From Methylorubrum rhodinum (GTDB lineage: Bacteria; Pseudomonadota; Alphaproteobacteria; Rhizobiales; Beijerinckiaceae): a DNA stretch of 64,000 nt. How positions within the stretch are numbered: position 1 is the first letter of the stretch; each line of letters opens with the position of its first letter. Location of the stretch: positions 42,470 through 106,469 of the forward strand of contig NZ_JACHOP010000019.1 of NCBI RefSeq assembly GCF_014199935.1, given 5' to 3'. The notes beneath the pieces were generated by a model. That model was given only the letters and a program-made list of their open reading frames with translations, had not been told where the DNA came from and did not search any database. The position numbers were made by a program, and so were the translations under genes. Of this stretch, positions 48,110 through 56,516 are shown in pieces.

Positions 48110-49048
48110 TCAGCCCGAAGCGGGCGCCCGCAGGATCGTCTCGGTGATCCTGTTCGAGAGCCGCAACGCCGAGCCGGGTCCCCCGAAATTCCAGATGTTG
48201 CGCTCGATCAGGCCGACGCGGCCCGCGCGCAGGGCCGGGACGCGCTGCCAGGCGGCGCTGCGCGTCTTGGCGTCGAGCGGGACGGCGGGGCCGGTCATGC
48301 TCGCCAGCATCACGTCGGCATCGTCGAGGGCGAGAAGGTCCTCGGAGGTCAGCGGGCGCACGCCCTCGCTGCTGCGATCCGGCGGCCAGAAGCGCAGGCC
48401 CAGCCGCTCCGCGAGGCCTGCCGAGAGGCTGTCGGCGGTGAAGACCCAGTAGGTGTCCTGGCCGCCCAGCTCCTGCAGCACCACGAGGCGCCGCCCGGCG
48501 CGACCGGCTTCGACGAGCCGGGCGGCGTCCCTGGCGATGCCCGCCGACACCTCCGCGTTCGCCTGCTCGGCCTGCGCCCGGTGCCCGACATAGCCGCCGA
48601 TCATCGTCTGGAGCGCGAAGGCGGAATCGAGCCGCGTGGCCGGGGGCTCGGGGGCGAAGTCGAACAGCACGGTGGGCGCGATGCCCTCGAACACGTCGAA
48701 GAGCGGCGCGTGGCGATAGGACACGCCGAGGATCAGGTCCGGCTTGAGCCGGGCGATGGCCTCCAGGCTCGGCTGCTGGCGCGTGCCGACGTCGGCGGCG
48801 CCCTTCAGGCGATCGGACGCGACGCCGATCCAGCCGGGATAGAGCCTCGGGTCCGACATGCCCACCGGCGGGAGGCCGACCGAGGCGAGCATCTCGGCGA
48901 TCAGGAATTCCAGCGCCACGACCCGTCGGGCCGGTTCCGGCAGATGGGCGGAGCGCCGGAACACGAGGTCGGCGGCACGCGCCGGCTTCACGGCGAGCCC
49001 GGAAGCGGCGGCCAGCCCCCAGGCGAGACAATCGCGGCGGCTCGGCAT
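48110..49048 (-). CDS. Fe(III)-siderophore ABC transporter, substrate-binding protein
   Basis: The 312-residue FhuD-like binding protein has an N-terminal signal (MPSRRDCLAWGLAAASGLAV, with RR suggesting Tat export as in many FhuD proteins). The class III binding fold follows: RRVVALEFLIAEMLASVGLP, PSLEAIARLKPDLILGVSYR, ELGGQDTYWVFTADSLSAGL, and ERNIWNFGGPGSALRLSNRI. It is the last gene of the MbtH-tauD-fhuC-fhuB-fhuD unit and shares a base with the fhuB stop (TGATG). The siderophore type is not predictable. Confidence 0.88.
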   Translation of the reverse strand: MPSRRDCLAWGLAAASGLAVKPARAADLVFRRSAHLPEPARRVVALEFLIAEMLASVGLPPVGMSDPRLYPGWIGVASDRLKGAADVGTRQQPSLEAIARLKPDLILGVSYRHAPLFDVFEGIAPTVLFDFAPEPPATRLDSAFALQTMIGGYVGHRAQAEQANAEVSAGIARDAARLVEAGRAGRRLVVLQELGGQDTYWVFTADSLSAGLAERLGLRFWPPDRSSEGVRPLTSEDLLALDDADVMLASMTGPAVPLDAKTRSAAWQRVPALRAGRVGLIERNIWNFGGPGSALRLSNRITETILRAPASG

Positions 49049-51066
49049 CACCGGGGCGCCCTTCGTCCGCGGGACATCAGCCAGAGGAAGTAGGGCGCGC
49101 CGATCAGCGCGGTCAGCGCGCCGGCCGGGATCTCCTTCGGCGCGAGCGCGACCCGGCCGAGGATGTCGGCGGCGACCGCCAGCAACGCGCCGAGGAGCAT
49201 CGCCACCGGCATCCGGTCGCCATGGGCGTGGAAGCCGGCGAGGCGGGCGAGGTGGGGCGTCAGCAGACCGACGAAGGCGAGCGGCCCGACGATGGCGACC
49301 GCGGCGCTCGCCAGCACCGCGGCGAGCGCCAGCGCCAGCGCCCGCAGGATCGCGACGTCGAGGCCGAGCCCCGCCGCCGCGTCGTCGCCGAGGGTCAGGA
49401 GATCGAGGGGGCGGCTCAGGAACGCGAGCGCCGGCAGGCTGAGGAGGAGCCAGGGCAGCAGCGCCACCGCATCGGGCCATGCCCGGCCGTAGGTGCCGCC
49501 GACGAGCCAGATCAGGGCGCGGGCCGGCTGGGCGCTGGTCTCGACGATCACCGCGTAGGTCAGGGCTGCGAACAGGCCGCTGAAGGCCAGCCCCGTGAGC
49601 GCCACGGGCAGCGGCGCGAAGCGGCGGCGGCGGTTGATCGCGAGGATCAGGCCGAGCGTCGCGAGCCCGCCCGCGAGCGCGAGGGCGAAGGTCTCGGGGC
49701 GGCCGATCAGGGGCCAGGCCAGCAGGCCGCAGAGCGTGGTGAGCGCCGCGCCCTGCGTGACGCCGAGGAGTTCGGGGCCTGCCAGCGCGTTGCGCACCAC
49801 GCTCTGGAGCACGACGCCGCTGGCCGCCAGCATCATCCCGGCGATCGCCGCCACGGCGATGCGGGGACCGCGGATGCCGAGGATCAGTGCGGCTTCAGGA
49901 TCGGTGCCGGCGAGCGCCGCGAACCAGCGGGCGGGCGGGAGCCAGGTCTCGCCCCAGGCTAGGCCGAAGGCGGCAAGCGCCACGAGGGCGGCAAGCAGCG
50001 CCAGCGTCACGACGGCGAGCGAGGCGGCCCGGCCCGAGGCCGCGACCTCGCCGCGGTCCGGGGGCGTCAGGGTGCGCCCGCGCATCACCAGGACGAGCAG
50101 GATCGGCGTGCCGACCAGCGCCGTGGCGACGGCGGTGGAGAGGCCTGCCGAGAGTCCGAGCCCCGCCACCGCGCCGTCGGCGGCGATCAGCAGGCCGCCG
50201 CCGCCGAGCGCGGAGAGGAGGACGACGCTGCCGAGCCGGCGGATACCGACGGCGCGCACGAGGTTCGGGGCGATGAGGCCGATGAAGCCGATCGGGCCGG
50301 CGAGCGCCACGGCGAAGGCGGTGAGCGCGGTGGCGGTGACGACGCCCGCGAAGCGCAAGGGGACCACGGCGACGCCGATGCCGGTGGCGGCGTCGTCGCC
50401 GAGCGACAGGGCCTCCAGGCCGCGCAGCAGGAAGGGCAGGGCGAGGAGCGGCGGCAGCAGCCACAGGGCGGCCTCGGCGAGGCCGTCGGCGCCGGGCTGG
50501 TAGAGCGCGCCGCCGCTCCACAGCGCGAGGCCGGCGATGTTCTGCTCGAACAGGGCGAGCGTCACGGTGATGCCGGCGCCGAGCAGCAGGGCGCAGGCGC
50601 CGCCCGCGAGCAGCAGCCGGAGCGGTGGGGCGCGCCAGCCGCCCGCGGCGGTCAGCGCGAGCGCCGCCGCGCCGAGCCCGCAGACGAAGAGCAGCGGCGG
50701 CCCCGAGAACGCGGCCAGTGCCGGCACCGTGAGGCCCAGCAGGACACCGATCTGTGCGCCCGCTGTCACCCCCAGAAGATCGGGGGCGGCGAGCGGGTTG
50801 CGCGTCACCGCCTGGAATAGGGCGCCCGCGGTTCCGAAGGCCGCGCCCGCGGCGAGCCCGGCGAGCACCCGCGGTAGCCGCAGTTCCCAGAACAGAAAGC
50901 GGGCGGCCTCCGCCTCGGTCGGGCCGGGCGCGGTGGCGAGTGCATGAAGCGTCGGCGACAGCCGGGCCAGTGCCACGAGCACGACAAGGACGGCGGCGAT
51001 CAGGCCGAGCCGGAGGCCCGGCGACGGCCGGACCCGCGCCGGCATCTCGGCGGCGAGCGCCGTCAT
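49048..51066 (-). CDS. Fe(III)-siderophore ABC transporter, fused permease (FhuB-like)
   Basis: A 672-residue inner-membrane permease made of two tandem FecCD domains (about 15-335 and 350-665), the FhuB arrangement. Each half has LRLPRVLAGLAAGAAFGTAG- or IRGPRIAVAAIAGMMLAASG-type loops followed by NPLAAPDLLGVTAGA and NALAGPELLGVTQGA, and a cytoplasmic ATPase-contact motif (GPIGFIGLIAPNLVR; GPLAFVGLLTPHLAR). About 18-20 hydrophobic segments are visible. It overlaps the ATPase gene by four bases. Confidence 0.93.
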   Translation of the reverse strand: MTALAAEMPARVRPSPGLRLGLIAAVLVVLVALARLSPTLHALATAPGPTEAEAARFLFWELRLPRVLAGLAAGAAFGTAGALFQAVTRNPLAAPDLLGVTAGAQIGVLLGLTVPALAAFSGPPLLFVCGLGAAALALTAAGGWRAPPLRLLLAGGACALLLGAGITVTLALFEQNIAGLALWSGGALYQPGADGLAEAALWLLPPLLALPFLLRGLEALSLGDDAATGIGVAVVPLRFAGVVTATALTAFAVALAGPIGFIGLIAPNLVRAVGIRRLGSVVLLSALGGGGLLIAADGAVAGLGLSAGLSTAVATALVGTPILLVLVMRGRTLTPPDRGEVAASGRAASLAVVTLALLAALVALAAFGLAWGETWLPPARWFAALAGTDPEAALILGIRGPRIAVAAIAGMMLAASGVVLQSVVRNALAGPELLGVTQGAALTTLCGLLAWPLIGRPETFALALAGGLATLGLILAINRRRRFAPLPVALTGLAFSGLFAALTYAVIVETSAQPARALIWLVGGTYGRAWPDAVALLPWLLLSLPALAFLSRPLDLLTLGDDAAAGLGLDVAILRALALALAAVLASAAVAIVGPLAFVGLLTPHLARLAGFHAHGDRMPVAMLLGALLAVAADILGRVALAPKEIPAGALTALIGAPYFLWLMSRGRRAPR

Positions 51067-51884
51067 GAGCGGGCTTCGCGGGTCTGGCGTCGGGCCGGAG
51101 CAAAGGCCGGCACGCAGAGCGGCGCCTCCGAATCCGGATGGTCGAGCCGCCACATCTCGACGCCGTAGACTTCGGCCAAGGGCCCCGGCCGCAGCACCTC
51201 GGCGGGGCGGCCGTCGTGGAGGATACGCCCGGCCTTCATCAGCAGCACCCGGTCGGCGAGCGCCGCGGCCTGATTGAGGTCGTGCAGCACGCAGACGATG
51301 GTGATGCCGCGCTCGCGGTTCAGCGCCTTGAGGGCCGAGACCAGCTCGACCTGATGGCGCACGTCGAGCCAGGTCGTCGGCTCGTCGAGGAGCAGCACGC
51401 GGCATTGCTGGGCGAGCGCCATGGCGATCCAGGCCCGCTGCCGCTCGCCGCCCGACAGCGCCGCCACCTCGCGGGCGCCGTGATCGCGCAGGCCCGTCGC
51501 CGCGAGGGCGTCGAGGATCGCGCTGCGGTCGGCGGAAGACAGCCCGCCGATCAGCCGGCGGTGGGCGTGGCGCCCGTAGGCCGCCAGCTCGAACACGGTG
51601 AGGCCGGCCGGCACCTCGTTGGCCTGGGCCAGCATCGCCAGCGCCTGGGCGCGCTCGCGCCGTCGCAACTCCCTAAGCGGTCGCCCGTCGATCTCCACGG
51701 TCCCGGCCTGGGCCGGCTGCAATCCGGCGAGCGTGCGCAGCAGCGTCGACTTCCCGCAGCCGTTCGGCCCGCAGAGCGCGGTGACGCCGCCGGCGGAGAT
51801 CGCCACGTCGAGCCCGTCGAGGACCCGCCGCGCCCCGTAGCCGACGGTGAGGCCCTGTCCGCGGAGGATCGCGGCTCCGCTCAT
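51063..51884 (-). CDS. Fe(III)-siderophore ABC transporter, ATP-binding protein (FhuC-like)
   Basis: The 273-residue ATPase has Walker A GPNGCGKST (39-47), Q-loop MLAQANEVP, signature LSGGERQRAWIAMALAQ, Walker B VLLLDEPTTWLD and H-loop LHDLNQA. The TTWLDVRHQVE following Walker B is typical for iron/siderophore FhuC/FepC-type ATPases. It sits ten bases downstream of the tauD-like gene and overlaps fhuB. Confidence 0.93.
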   Translation of the reverse strand: MSGAAILRGQGLTVGYGARRVLDGLDVAISAGGVTALCGPNGCGKSTLLRTLAGLQPAQAGTVEIDGRPLRELRRRERAQALAMLAQANEVPAGLTVFELAAYGRHAHRRLIGGLSSADRSAILDALAATGLRDHGAREVAALSGGERQRAWIAMALAQQCRVLLLDEPTTWLDVRHQVELVSALKALNRERGITIVCVLHDLNQAAALADRVLLMKAGRILHDGRPAEVLRPGPLAEVYGVEMWRLDHPDSEAPLCVPAFAPARRQTREARS

Positions 51885-51894
51885 GCGGTCACGC

Positions 51895-52833
51895 TCATGT
51901 TGCCTTGTTCATCCCGTGCGCCTCGGCCATGGCGACGACGACCTTGCGCGGGCCGGCATAGGGCTCGCGGCCGTGCATGATCAACATGTTGTCGAGCATG
52001 AGCACGTCGCCCGCCTGCCAGGGGAAGCTCACCTTCTCGGCCTCCAGCACGGCGCGCACGGCGTCGAGGTCGGCGTCGGGAATCGGGCTTCCGTCGCCGA
52101 AGTACACGTTGCGGGGGAGTTCGTCCTCCCCGACCGTGTCGAGCAGCACCTCGCGCTCCACCTCGTCGAGCCCCGAGACATGGAACAGGTGGGCCTGATT
52201 GAACCACACGTCCTCGCCGGTGCGGGGATGCTTGGCGACCGCCTGGCAGAGCTGGCTCGTGCGCAATTCGCCGTCCTCCTTCCACGTGAAGTCGATGGCG
52301 TGGTCCCGGCAATAGGCCTCGACCGCGCTCCGGTCGTCGGTGTCGAACACCTTGGTCCAGGGCAGATCGAGGCCGTTGCCGAAGTTGCGCACGTAGCGCA
52401 GGCCCCTCGTGGCGAACTTGTCCCGAAGTGCGGGATCGAGCGCCCGGTAGATCGCGCGGCTGTCGGCGAGCGGGGTGGCGCCGCCCTCGGGAGAGGCGGT
52501 GACGCAGTGGAACCAGATCCGCAGCGGCCAGTCGCGGGTGTAGGACTGCTCGTTGTGGAGCGGAATCTCGCGGTGGGCCGGGTACTCGGTCGAGGAATAG
52601 ACCCCGCCCTCGACCTTGCTGCGCGGCGTCGAGCCGAATTCGTAGGACAGGAGCGGATGGCCGAAGCCGGCAGCGAAGGCCCGGAACGCCTCGACGCTCT
52701 CGACGTCGTAGCCCCGCAGCAGCACGCCGCCGACGGTGCCGAGCGCGTCGCGGATCTCGGCATCGCGGGCCTCGATCGCCCGGATCAGTGGCCCCGAGCC
52801 TTCGAGCACGACGGGGAGGGCGGGTGCGGGCAT
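51895..52833 (-). CDS. TauD/TfdA-family Fe(II)/2-oxoglutarate oxygenase (SyrP-like)
   Basis: The 312-residue protein has the facial-triad region HNE (H93, E95 in REIPLHNEQSYTRDWP) and the distal histidine in LMLDNMLIMHGREPYAG, whose last Arg would bind 2-oxoglutarate. KVEGGVYSSTEYPA and FHCVTASPEGGATPLADSR are typical of SyrP-like proteins. Several of these hydroxylate amino acids in peptide siderophores. Being between an MbtH homologue and siderophore transport genes, a tailoring role in siderophore synthesis is likely but inferred. Confidence 0.85.
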   Translation of the reverse strand: MPAPALPVVLEGSGPLIRAIEARDAEIRDALGTVGGVLLRGYDVESVEAFRAFAAGFGHPLLSYEFGSTPRSKVEGGVYSSTEYPAHREIPLHNEQSYTRDWPLRIWFHCVTASPEGGATPLADSRAIYRALDPALRDKFATRGLRYVRNFGNGLDLPWTKVFDTDDRSAVEAYCRDHAIDFTWKEDGELRTSQLCQAVAKHPRTGEDVWFNQAHLFHVSGLDEVEREVLLDTVGEDELPRNVYFGDGSPIPDADLDAVRAVLEAEKVSFPWQAGDVLMLDNMLIMHGREPYAGPRKVVVAMAEAHGMNKAT

Positions 52834-52864
52834 GGTCGGCCTCTCGGCTTGAGGGGAGGATGTG

Positions 52865-53080
52865 TCAGGCGCGGGCGTCGCGGTCCATCGCCTCGCGCAG
52901 GCTGCGCGGGCGCATGTCGGTCCAGACGGTCTCGATGTGCGCGAGGCAGGCGGCCTTGTCGCCGCTGACGCCGACCCAGCGCCAGCCCTCGGGGGTCGGC
53001 TTGAAGTCCGGCCAGATCGAGTACTGGTCCTCGTCGTTCACCACCACGTGGAACTGGATGTCGTCGCGGTCGAAGCTCAA
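52865..53080 (-). CDS. MbtH-like protein
   Basis: A 71-residue MbtH-family protein, a cofactor needed by many nonribosomal peptide synthetase adenylation domains. The diagnostic pattern is complete: N15-E17-Q19-S21-W23-P24, P30-G32-W33, and WTDMRPRSL (53-61). It is the first gene of the siderophore transport operon, and no synthetase gene lies in the window. Its presence implies that such a synthetase is encoded elsewhere in the genome. Confidence 0.95.
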   Translation of the reverse strand: MSFDRDDIQFHVVVNDEDQYSIWPDFKPTPEGWRWVGVSGDKAACLAHIETVWTDMRPRSLREAMDRDARA

Positions 53081-53414
53081 GGGTGCGGACTCCCTGCGGA
53101 GCGCCCCGGTCGGGGCGGGGCCGCTCCGGGGCGTGTCGGGAGGGGGACGAACGGGGGCCTGAGGAATTTAGGGGAGGGAGCTTTTGGCCGCGCGAGAGCG
53201 ATGTGGGGGAGTTTAGAACAAGTACAATCAGGCCGCTTGCCAATCGTGATCGAAGAAAGACAGCATTGCGTTGACGGGCCGGGAGGCCGCCGCTTAATAC
53301 GGCTGCCGGTCCATCACCTCAGGTTCCAACTCACGCCGTCATTGCGAGGCGGAACGGACCGAGCGAAGCCGCCCGAGGCGTTGTCACGAGGTGCGGGCGA
53401 GGAGCCGATCCGCG
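53081..53414. promoter_or_regulatory. Divergent regulatory region of the siderophore genes
   Basis: These 334 bases separate the MbtH-like gene from the divergent DUF2218-SIP gene. An A/T-richer stretch around 53205-53280 is the likely promoter zone. I found no convincing Fur, Irr or RirA box by eye. A short segment at 53335-53392 (CGTCATTGCGAGG...) resembles a degenerate repeat also seen in reverse near 48.06-48.10 kb. Confidence 0.35.
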
Positions 53415-54464
53415 ATGCTGTTCTCCGAGGCGACGGTCGCACTCGCCGATCCCCAAAAGCTCACCGACGACCTCGTCGCGCACATGCTCGCCTACGACGT
53501 CGCCCATGACCGGCAGGGAGCCCGCGTCGTCGCCCATCTCGGCGTCGGCACCGGCATCCTCGAGCCGATGGGTGCGACCTTGCGGGTCAGGGTCGAGGCG
53601 CCGGACGAGGGCGGCCTGGAGATGCTGCGCGCGCTGCTCGCCGCCAACATCGTCGACTTCGCCGAGGGCGAGACGCCGGCGATCGTCTGGTCGGGCTTCG
53701 AAGCGGGGGCGGCGACCTTCGCGAACTTTCGCGAATTGCGGCTCGTCGAGAGCCGGGAACTGACCCCGCGGCTGCGCCGGCTCACCTTCACCGGGACCGA
53801 TCTCGGCCGCTTCGCGAGCGACGCGGACCTGCACGTGCGGCTCTACCTGCCGCCGCCGGGGGTGACGCGGCCGGAATGGCCCCGTCCCGGCCCCGACGGG
53901 CGCACCCTGTGGCCGGAGACGGAGCGCTGCCCGGCGGTGCGCTACTACACGATCCGGCGCGCCACGGCCGACACGGTCGAGATCGACTTCGTGCTCCACG
54001 ACGCGCCGGGGCCGGGCGCGCTGTTCGCCGTCACCGCCGAGCCCGGCACGGTCTGCGGCATCGCCGGTCCGCTCGGCCGCACCGCGCCGCCCGCCGCCTG
54101 GACCCTGCTCGCGGGCGACGCGACGGCGCTGCCCGCCATCGCCCGCCTGCTGGAGGCGATGCCGGCGCAGGCGCGCGGAATCGTGCTCCTGGAGGCGGAG
54201 GAGGCGGATGCGGGCTATCCGCTGACGGCGCCCGAGGGTGTGAGCGTGCGCTGGCTCGAACCGTCCGAGGGGGGCGAGAGCCCGCTCGTGGCCGGCGTGC
54301 GCGCCCTCGATTTCCCCGACACCGACGACCTCTTCGTCTGGGCCGGCTGCGAGTTCGCCGCCGCCCGCGCGCTGCGCAAGCATCTGCGCTCGGAGCGCTC
54401 CTTGAGCCGCGAGCGCCACCTCGCCGTCGGCTACTGGGAGCGGGGGCAGGCGACGCGCAGTTAA
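53415..54464 (+). CDS. Siderophore-interacting FAD-binding reductase with N-terminal DUF2218
   Basis: The 349-residue product joins an N-terminal DUF2218 domain (~5-95; EATVALADPQKLTDDLVAHM and LEMLRALLAANIVDFAEGE) to a SIP/ViuB-type ferric-siderophore reductase. In the latter, LRRLTFTGTDLGRFASDADL, RYYTIRR (FAD site) and HDAPGPGALFA form the FAD domain, and LLAGDATALPAIARLLEAMP with WAGCEFAAARALRKHL the NAD(P)H side. It would release iron in the cytoplasm after import. The ATG at 53415 has GGAG about ten bases upstream. Confidence 0.9.
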   Translation: MLFSEATVALADPQKLTDDLVAHMLAYDVAHDRQGARVVAHLGVGTGILEPMGATLRVRVEAPDEGGLEMLRALLAANIVDFAEGETPAIVWSGFEAGAATFANFRELRLVESRELTPRLRRLTFTGTDLGRFASDADLHVRLYLPPPGVTRPEWPRPGPDGRTLWPETERCPAVRYYTIRRATADTVEIDFVLHDAPGPGALFAVTAEPGTVCGIAGPLGRTAPPAAWTLLAGDATALPAIARLLEAMPAQARGIVLLEAEEADAGYPLTAPEGVSVRWLEPSEGGESPLVAGVRALDFPDTDDLFVWAGCEFAAARALRKHLRSERSLSRERHLAVGYWERGQATRS

Positions 54465-54471
54465 GACGCGC

Positions 54472-55446
54472 CTACTTGTTCATCATCGCGTAGGCCTGGA
54501 TGCCGGCCGGCGTCATGATGACCACGAACAGCACCGGCAGGAAGAACACGATCATCGGCACGGTCAGCTTCGGCGGCAGCGCGGCGGCCTTCTTCTCGGC
54601 CTCGTTCATGCGCGTGTCGCGGCTTTCCTGGGCGAGCACGCGCAGGGCCTGACCGACCGGGGTGCCGTAGCGCTCGGCCTGGATCAGCGCCGTGGTGAGC
54701 GACTTCACCGGTTCGAGGCCGGTGCGGAGCGCAAGGTTCTCGTAGGCCACCCGGCGGTCCGGCAGGTAGGACAGCTCGGCGTTGAGCAGCGCCAGTTCCT
54801 CGGCCAGGATGGGCGCCTGCACGGCGATCTCCATGCTGACGCGGCGGAACGCGTTCTCCGACGACATGCCGGACTCGACGCAGATTAGGCACATGTCGAG
54901 GGCGTCGGGCCAAGCCAGCCGGATCTGGGCCTGGCGCTTGGTGGTCACGTTGGACAGGTAGACCTCGGGAAGCTTGAAGCCGACGAAGGCGGCCAGCAGC
55001 ACGACGCCGGCCCGGATCATGAACGGCTGGTCCAGCACCTCCAGCACGAACAGGTAGAACAGGGCCAGCACGGTGAGGACGGCGGGCATCACGAGGCGGA
55101 AGAACAGGAACGCCGTCTCGGCGCCCGCGCCGCGATAGCCCGCCAGGACGAGCTTGGCCTTGGCCGTCTCGGTGCCGAGCCAGCGGGTCAGGTTGAGCTG
55201 CTCCACCACCCGCTTCATGTAGGCCTTGGGCTCGCTGCGCAGCGTCGCGCGGGTCGAGAGCCGCTCGCGTTCGCGCTGCCGCAACTGCTCGCGCTCGTCG
55301 CTGACGAGCTTCATCCGCTTGCCGAGCTGGTCGGTCTCGATCAGCGGCTGCACCAGCGTGAACACCGTGGCGGCCGCCGCGATGCCGGTCAGCACGGTGG
55401 CGACGAAGCGCGGCTGAAGCGCCGCGTCGACCATTTCCTCGATCAT
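54472..55446 (-). CDS. tadC: Tad pilus inner-membrane platform protein TadC
   Basis: The 324-residue T2SF-domain protein belongs to the platform on which the CpaF ATPase acts. It has a helix near the N-terminus, two central helices, the cytoplasmic F domain (RLAWPDALDMCLICVESGMS, then AFRRVSMEIAVQAPILAEEL and LIQAERYGTPVGQALRVLAQ) and a C-terminal helix (LTVPMIVFFLPVLFVVIMTP). The ATG at 55446 has GGGGAAAG upstream. It is the last gene of the pilus operon, seven bases from the convergent reductase gene. Confidence 0.9.
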   Translation of the reverse strand: MIEEMVDAALQPRFVATVLTGIAAAATVFTLVQPLIETDQLGKRMKLVSDEREQLRQRERERLSTRATLRSEPKAYMKRVVEQLNLTRWLGTETAKAKLVLAGYRGAGAETAFLFFRLVMPAVLTVLALFYLFVLEVLDQPFMIRAGVVLLAAFVGFKLPEVYLSNVTTKRQAQIRLAWPDALDMCLICVESGMSSENAFRRVSMEIAVQAPILAEELALLNAELSYLPDRRVAYENLALRTGLEPVKSLTTALIQAERYGTPVGQALRVLAQESRDTRMNEAEKKAAALPPKLTVPMIVFFLPVLFVVIMTPAGIQAYAMMNK

Positions 55447-55544
55447 CGCTTTCCCCGATCGCCCGGCCTGCCGGCCCCGCCTCCACCCGTCGCCCGATCC
55501 GCGCCCGGACCCGACGGCCCGGCCGGGATCGGACGCGGCGATGC

Positions 55545-56516
55545 TCAAACCTCGAAACTGATCATCTTCTTCATCATCGCGATGCCGAGGCCCATCCACA
55601 GCGCGGAGGCCGCGAGCGCGATCTTGCCGATCGCCGTGGTCCAGAGCAGGGAGATGTAGTCGGGGCTCGACAGGTAGGTCGTGAAGGCCACCACGAAGGG
55701 CAGGGCGGCGATGATGGCGGCCGAGACCTTCGCCTCCATGCTCATCGCGGCGATCTTGCCGGCCATCTTCTTGCGCTCGCGCAGCACCCGCGACAGGTTG
55801 CCCAGCGCCTCGGAGAGGTTGCCGCCGGCCTTGGCCTGGATGCCGATCACCACGGCGAAGAAGTTCACTTCCGTGACCGGCACGCGCTCGTACATGCGCT
55901 GGATCGCCTCCGACATCGGCAGGCCGAGCGCCTGCGCCTCGTTGGCGACCCGGAACTCGCTGCGCAGGGGCTCCTTCGCCTCGCGCGAGATCATCCGCAG
56001 GCAGTCGCCCAGCGGTATGCCGGATTTCAAGCCTCGCACCACCACGTCGATGGCGTTGGGCAACTCGTCGATGAAGGCGGCGATGCGGCGCTTCTGCAGA
56101 TGCTTGAGCATCCAGGCCGGGATGCCGAGCGCGCCGACGAAGGTCGCCAGCAGGGCGACGAGCGGACGGCCGGACACGGCGAGGACGCCGACACCGAGGC
56201 CGAGCGCGATCAGGGCCGAGACGACGTAGAATTTGCGCCGGCTCCAGTCGAGGCCGGCGCGGGCGAGCTTCAGCTCCAGCGTGACCTTGGTCTTGTCCTT
56301 CTTGGCCTCGATCTCCTTGAGGCTCTTGGCGACCTGCTCGCGGCGGCTCGCCGAGGTGGCGCGCTCGGCCAGCGAGACCCGGTTGTTCCCGAGCGCCTTG
56401 CGGCGCTGCTCGGCCCGCCGCTCGCCGGAGAGGACGGGGAGCAGGACGACGTAGGCGACGGCGCCCGCCGCGACGGCGACGAGCCCGGCCGCGAGGGGGA
56501 GGTTGACGGCGCTCAC
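55545..56516 (-). CDS. tadB: Tad pilus inner-membrane platform protein TadB
   Basis: The 323-residue partner of TadC has the T2SF domain core (FIDELPNAIDVVVRGLKSGI, then PLGDCLRMISREAKEP and AVVIGIQAKAGGNLSEALGN) flanked by two N-terminal and two C-terminal hydrophobic segments. The GTG start overlaps the cpaF stop (GTGA), indicating coupled translation. The order cpaF-tadB-tadC is the standard Tad arrangement. Confidence 0.9.
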   Translation of the reverse strand: MSAVNLPLAAGLVAVAAGAVAYVVLLPVLSGERRAEQRRKALGNNRVSLAERATSASRREQVAKSLKEIEAKKDKTKVTLELKLARAGLDWSRRKFYVVSALIALGLGVGVLAVSGRPLVALLATFVGALGIPAWMLKHLQKRRIAAFIDELPNAIDVVVRGLKSGIPLGDCLRMISREAKEPLRSEFRVANEAQALGLPMSEAIQRMYERVPVTEVNFFAVVIGIQAKAGGNLSEALGNLSRVLRERKKMAGKIAAMSMEAKVSAAIIAALPFVVAFTTYLSSPDYISLLWTTAIGKIALAASALWMGLGIAMMKKMISFEV

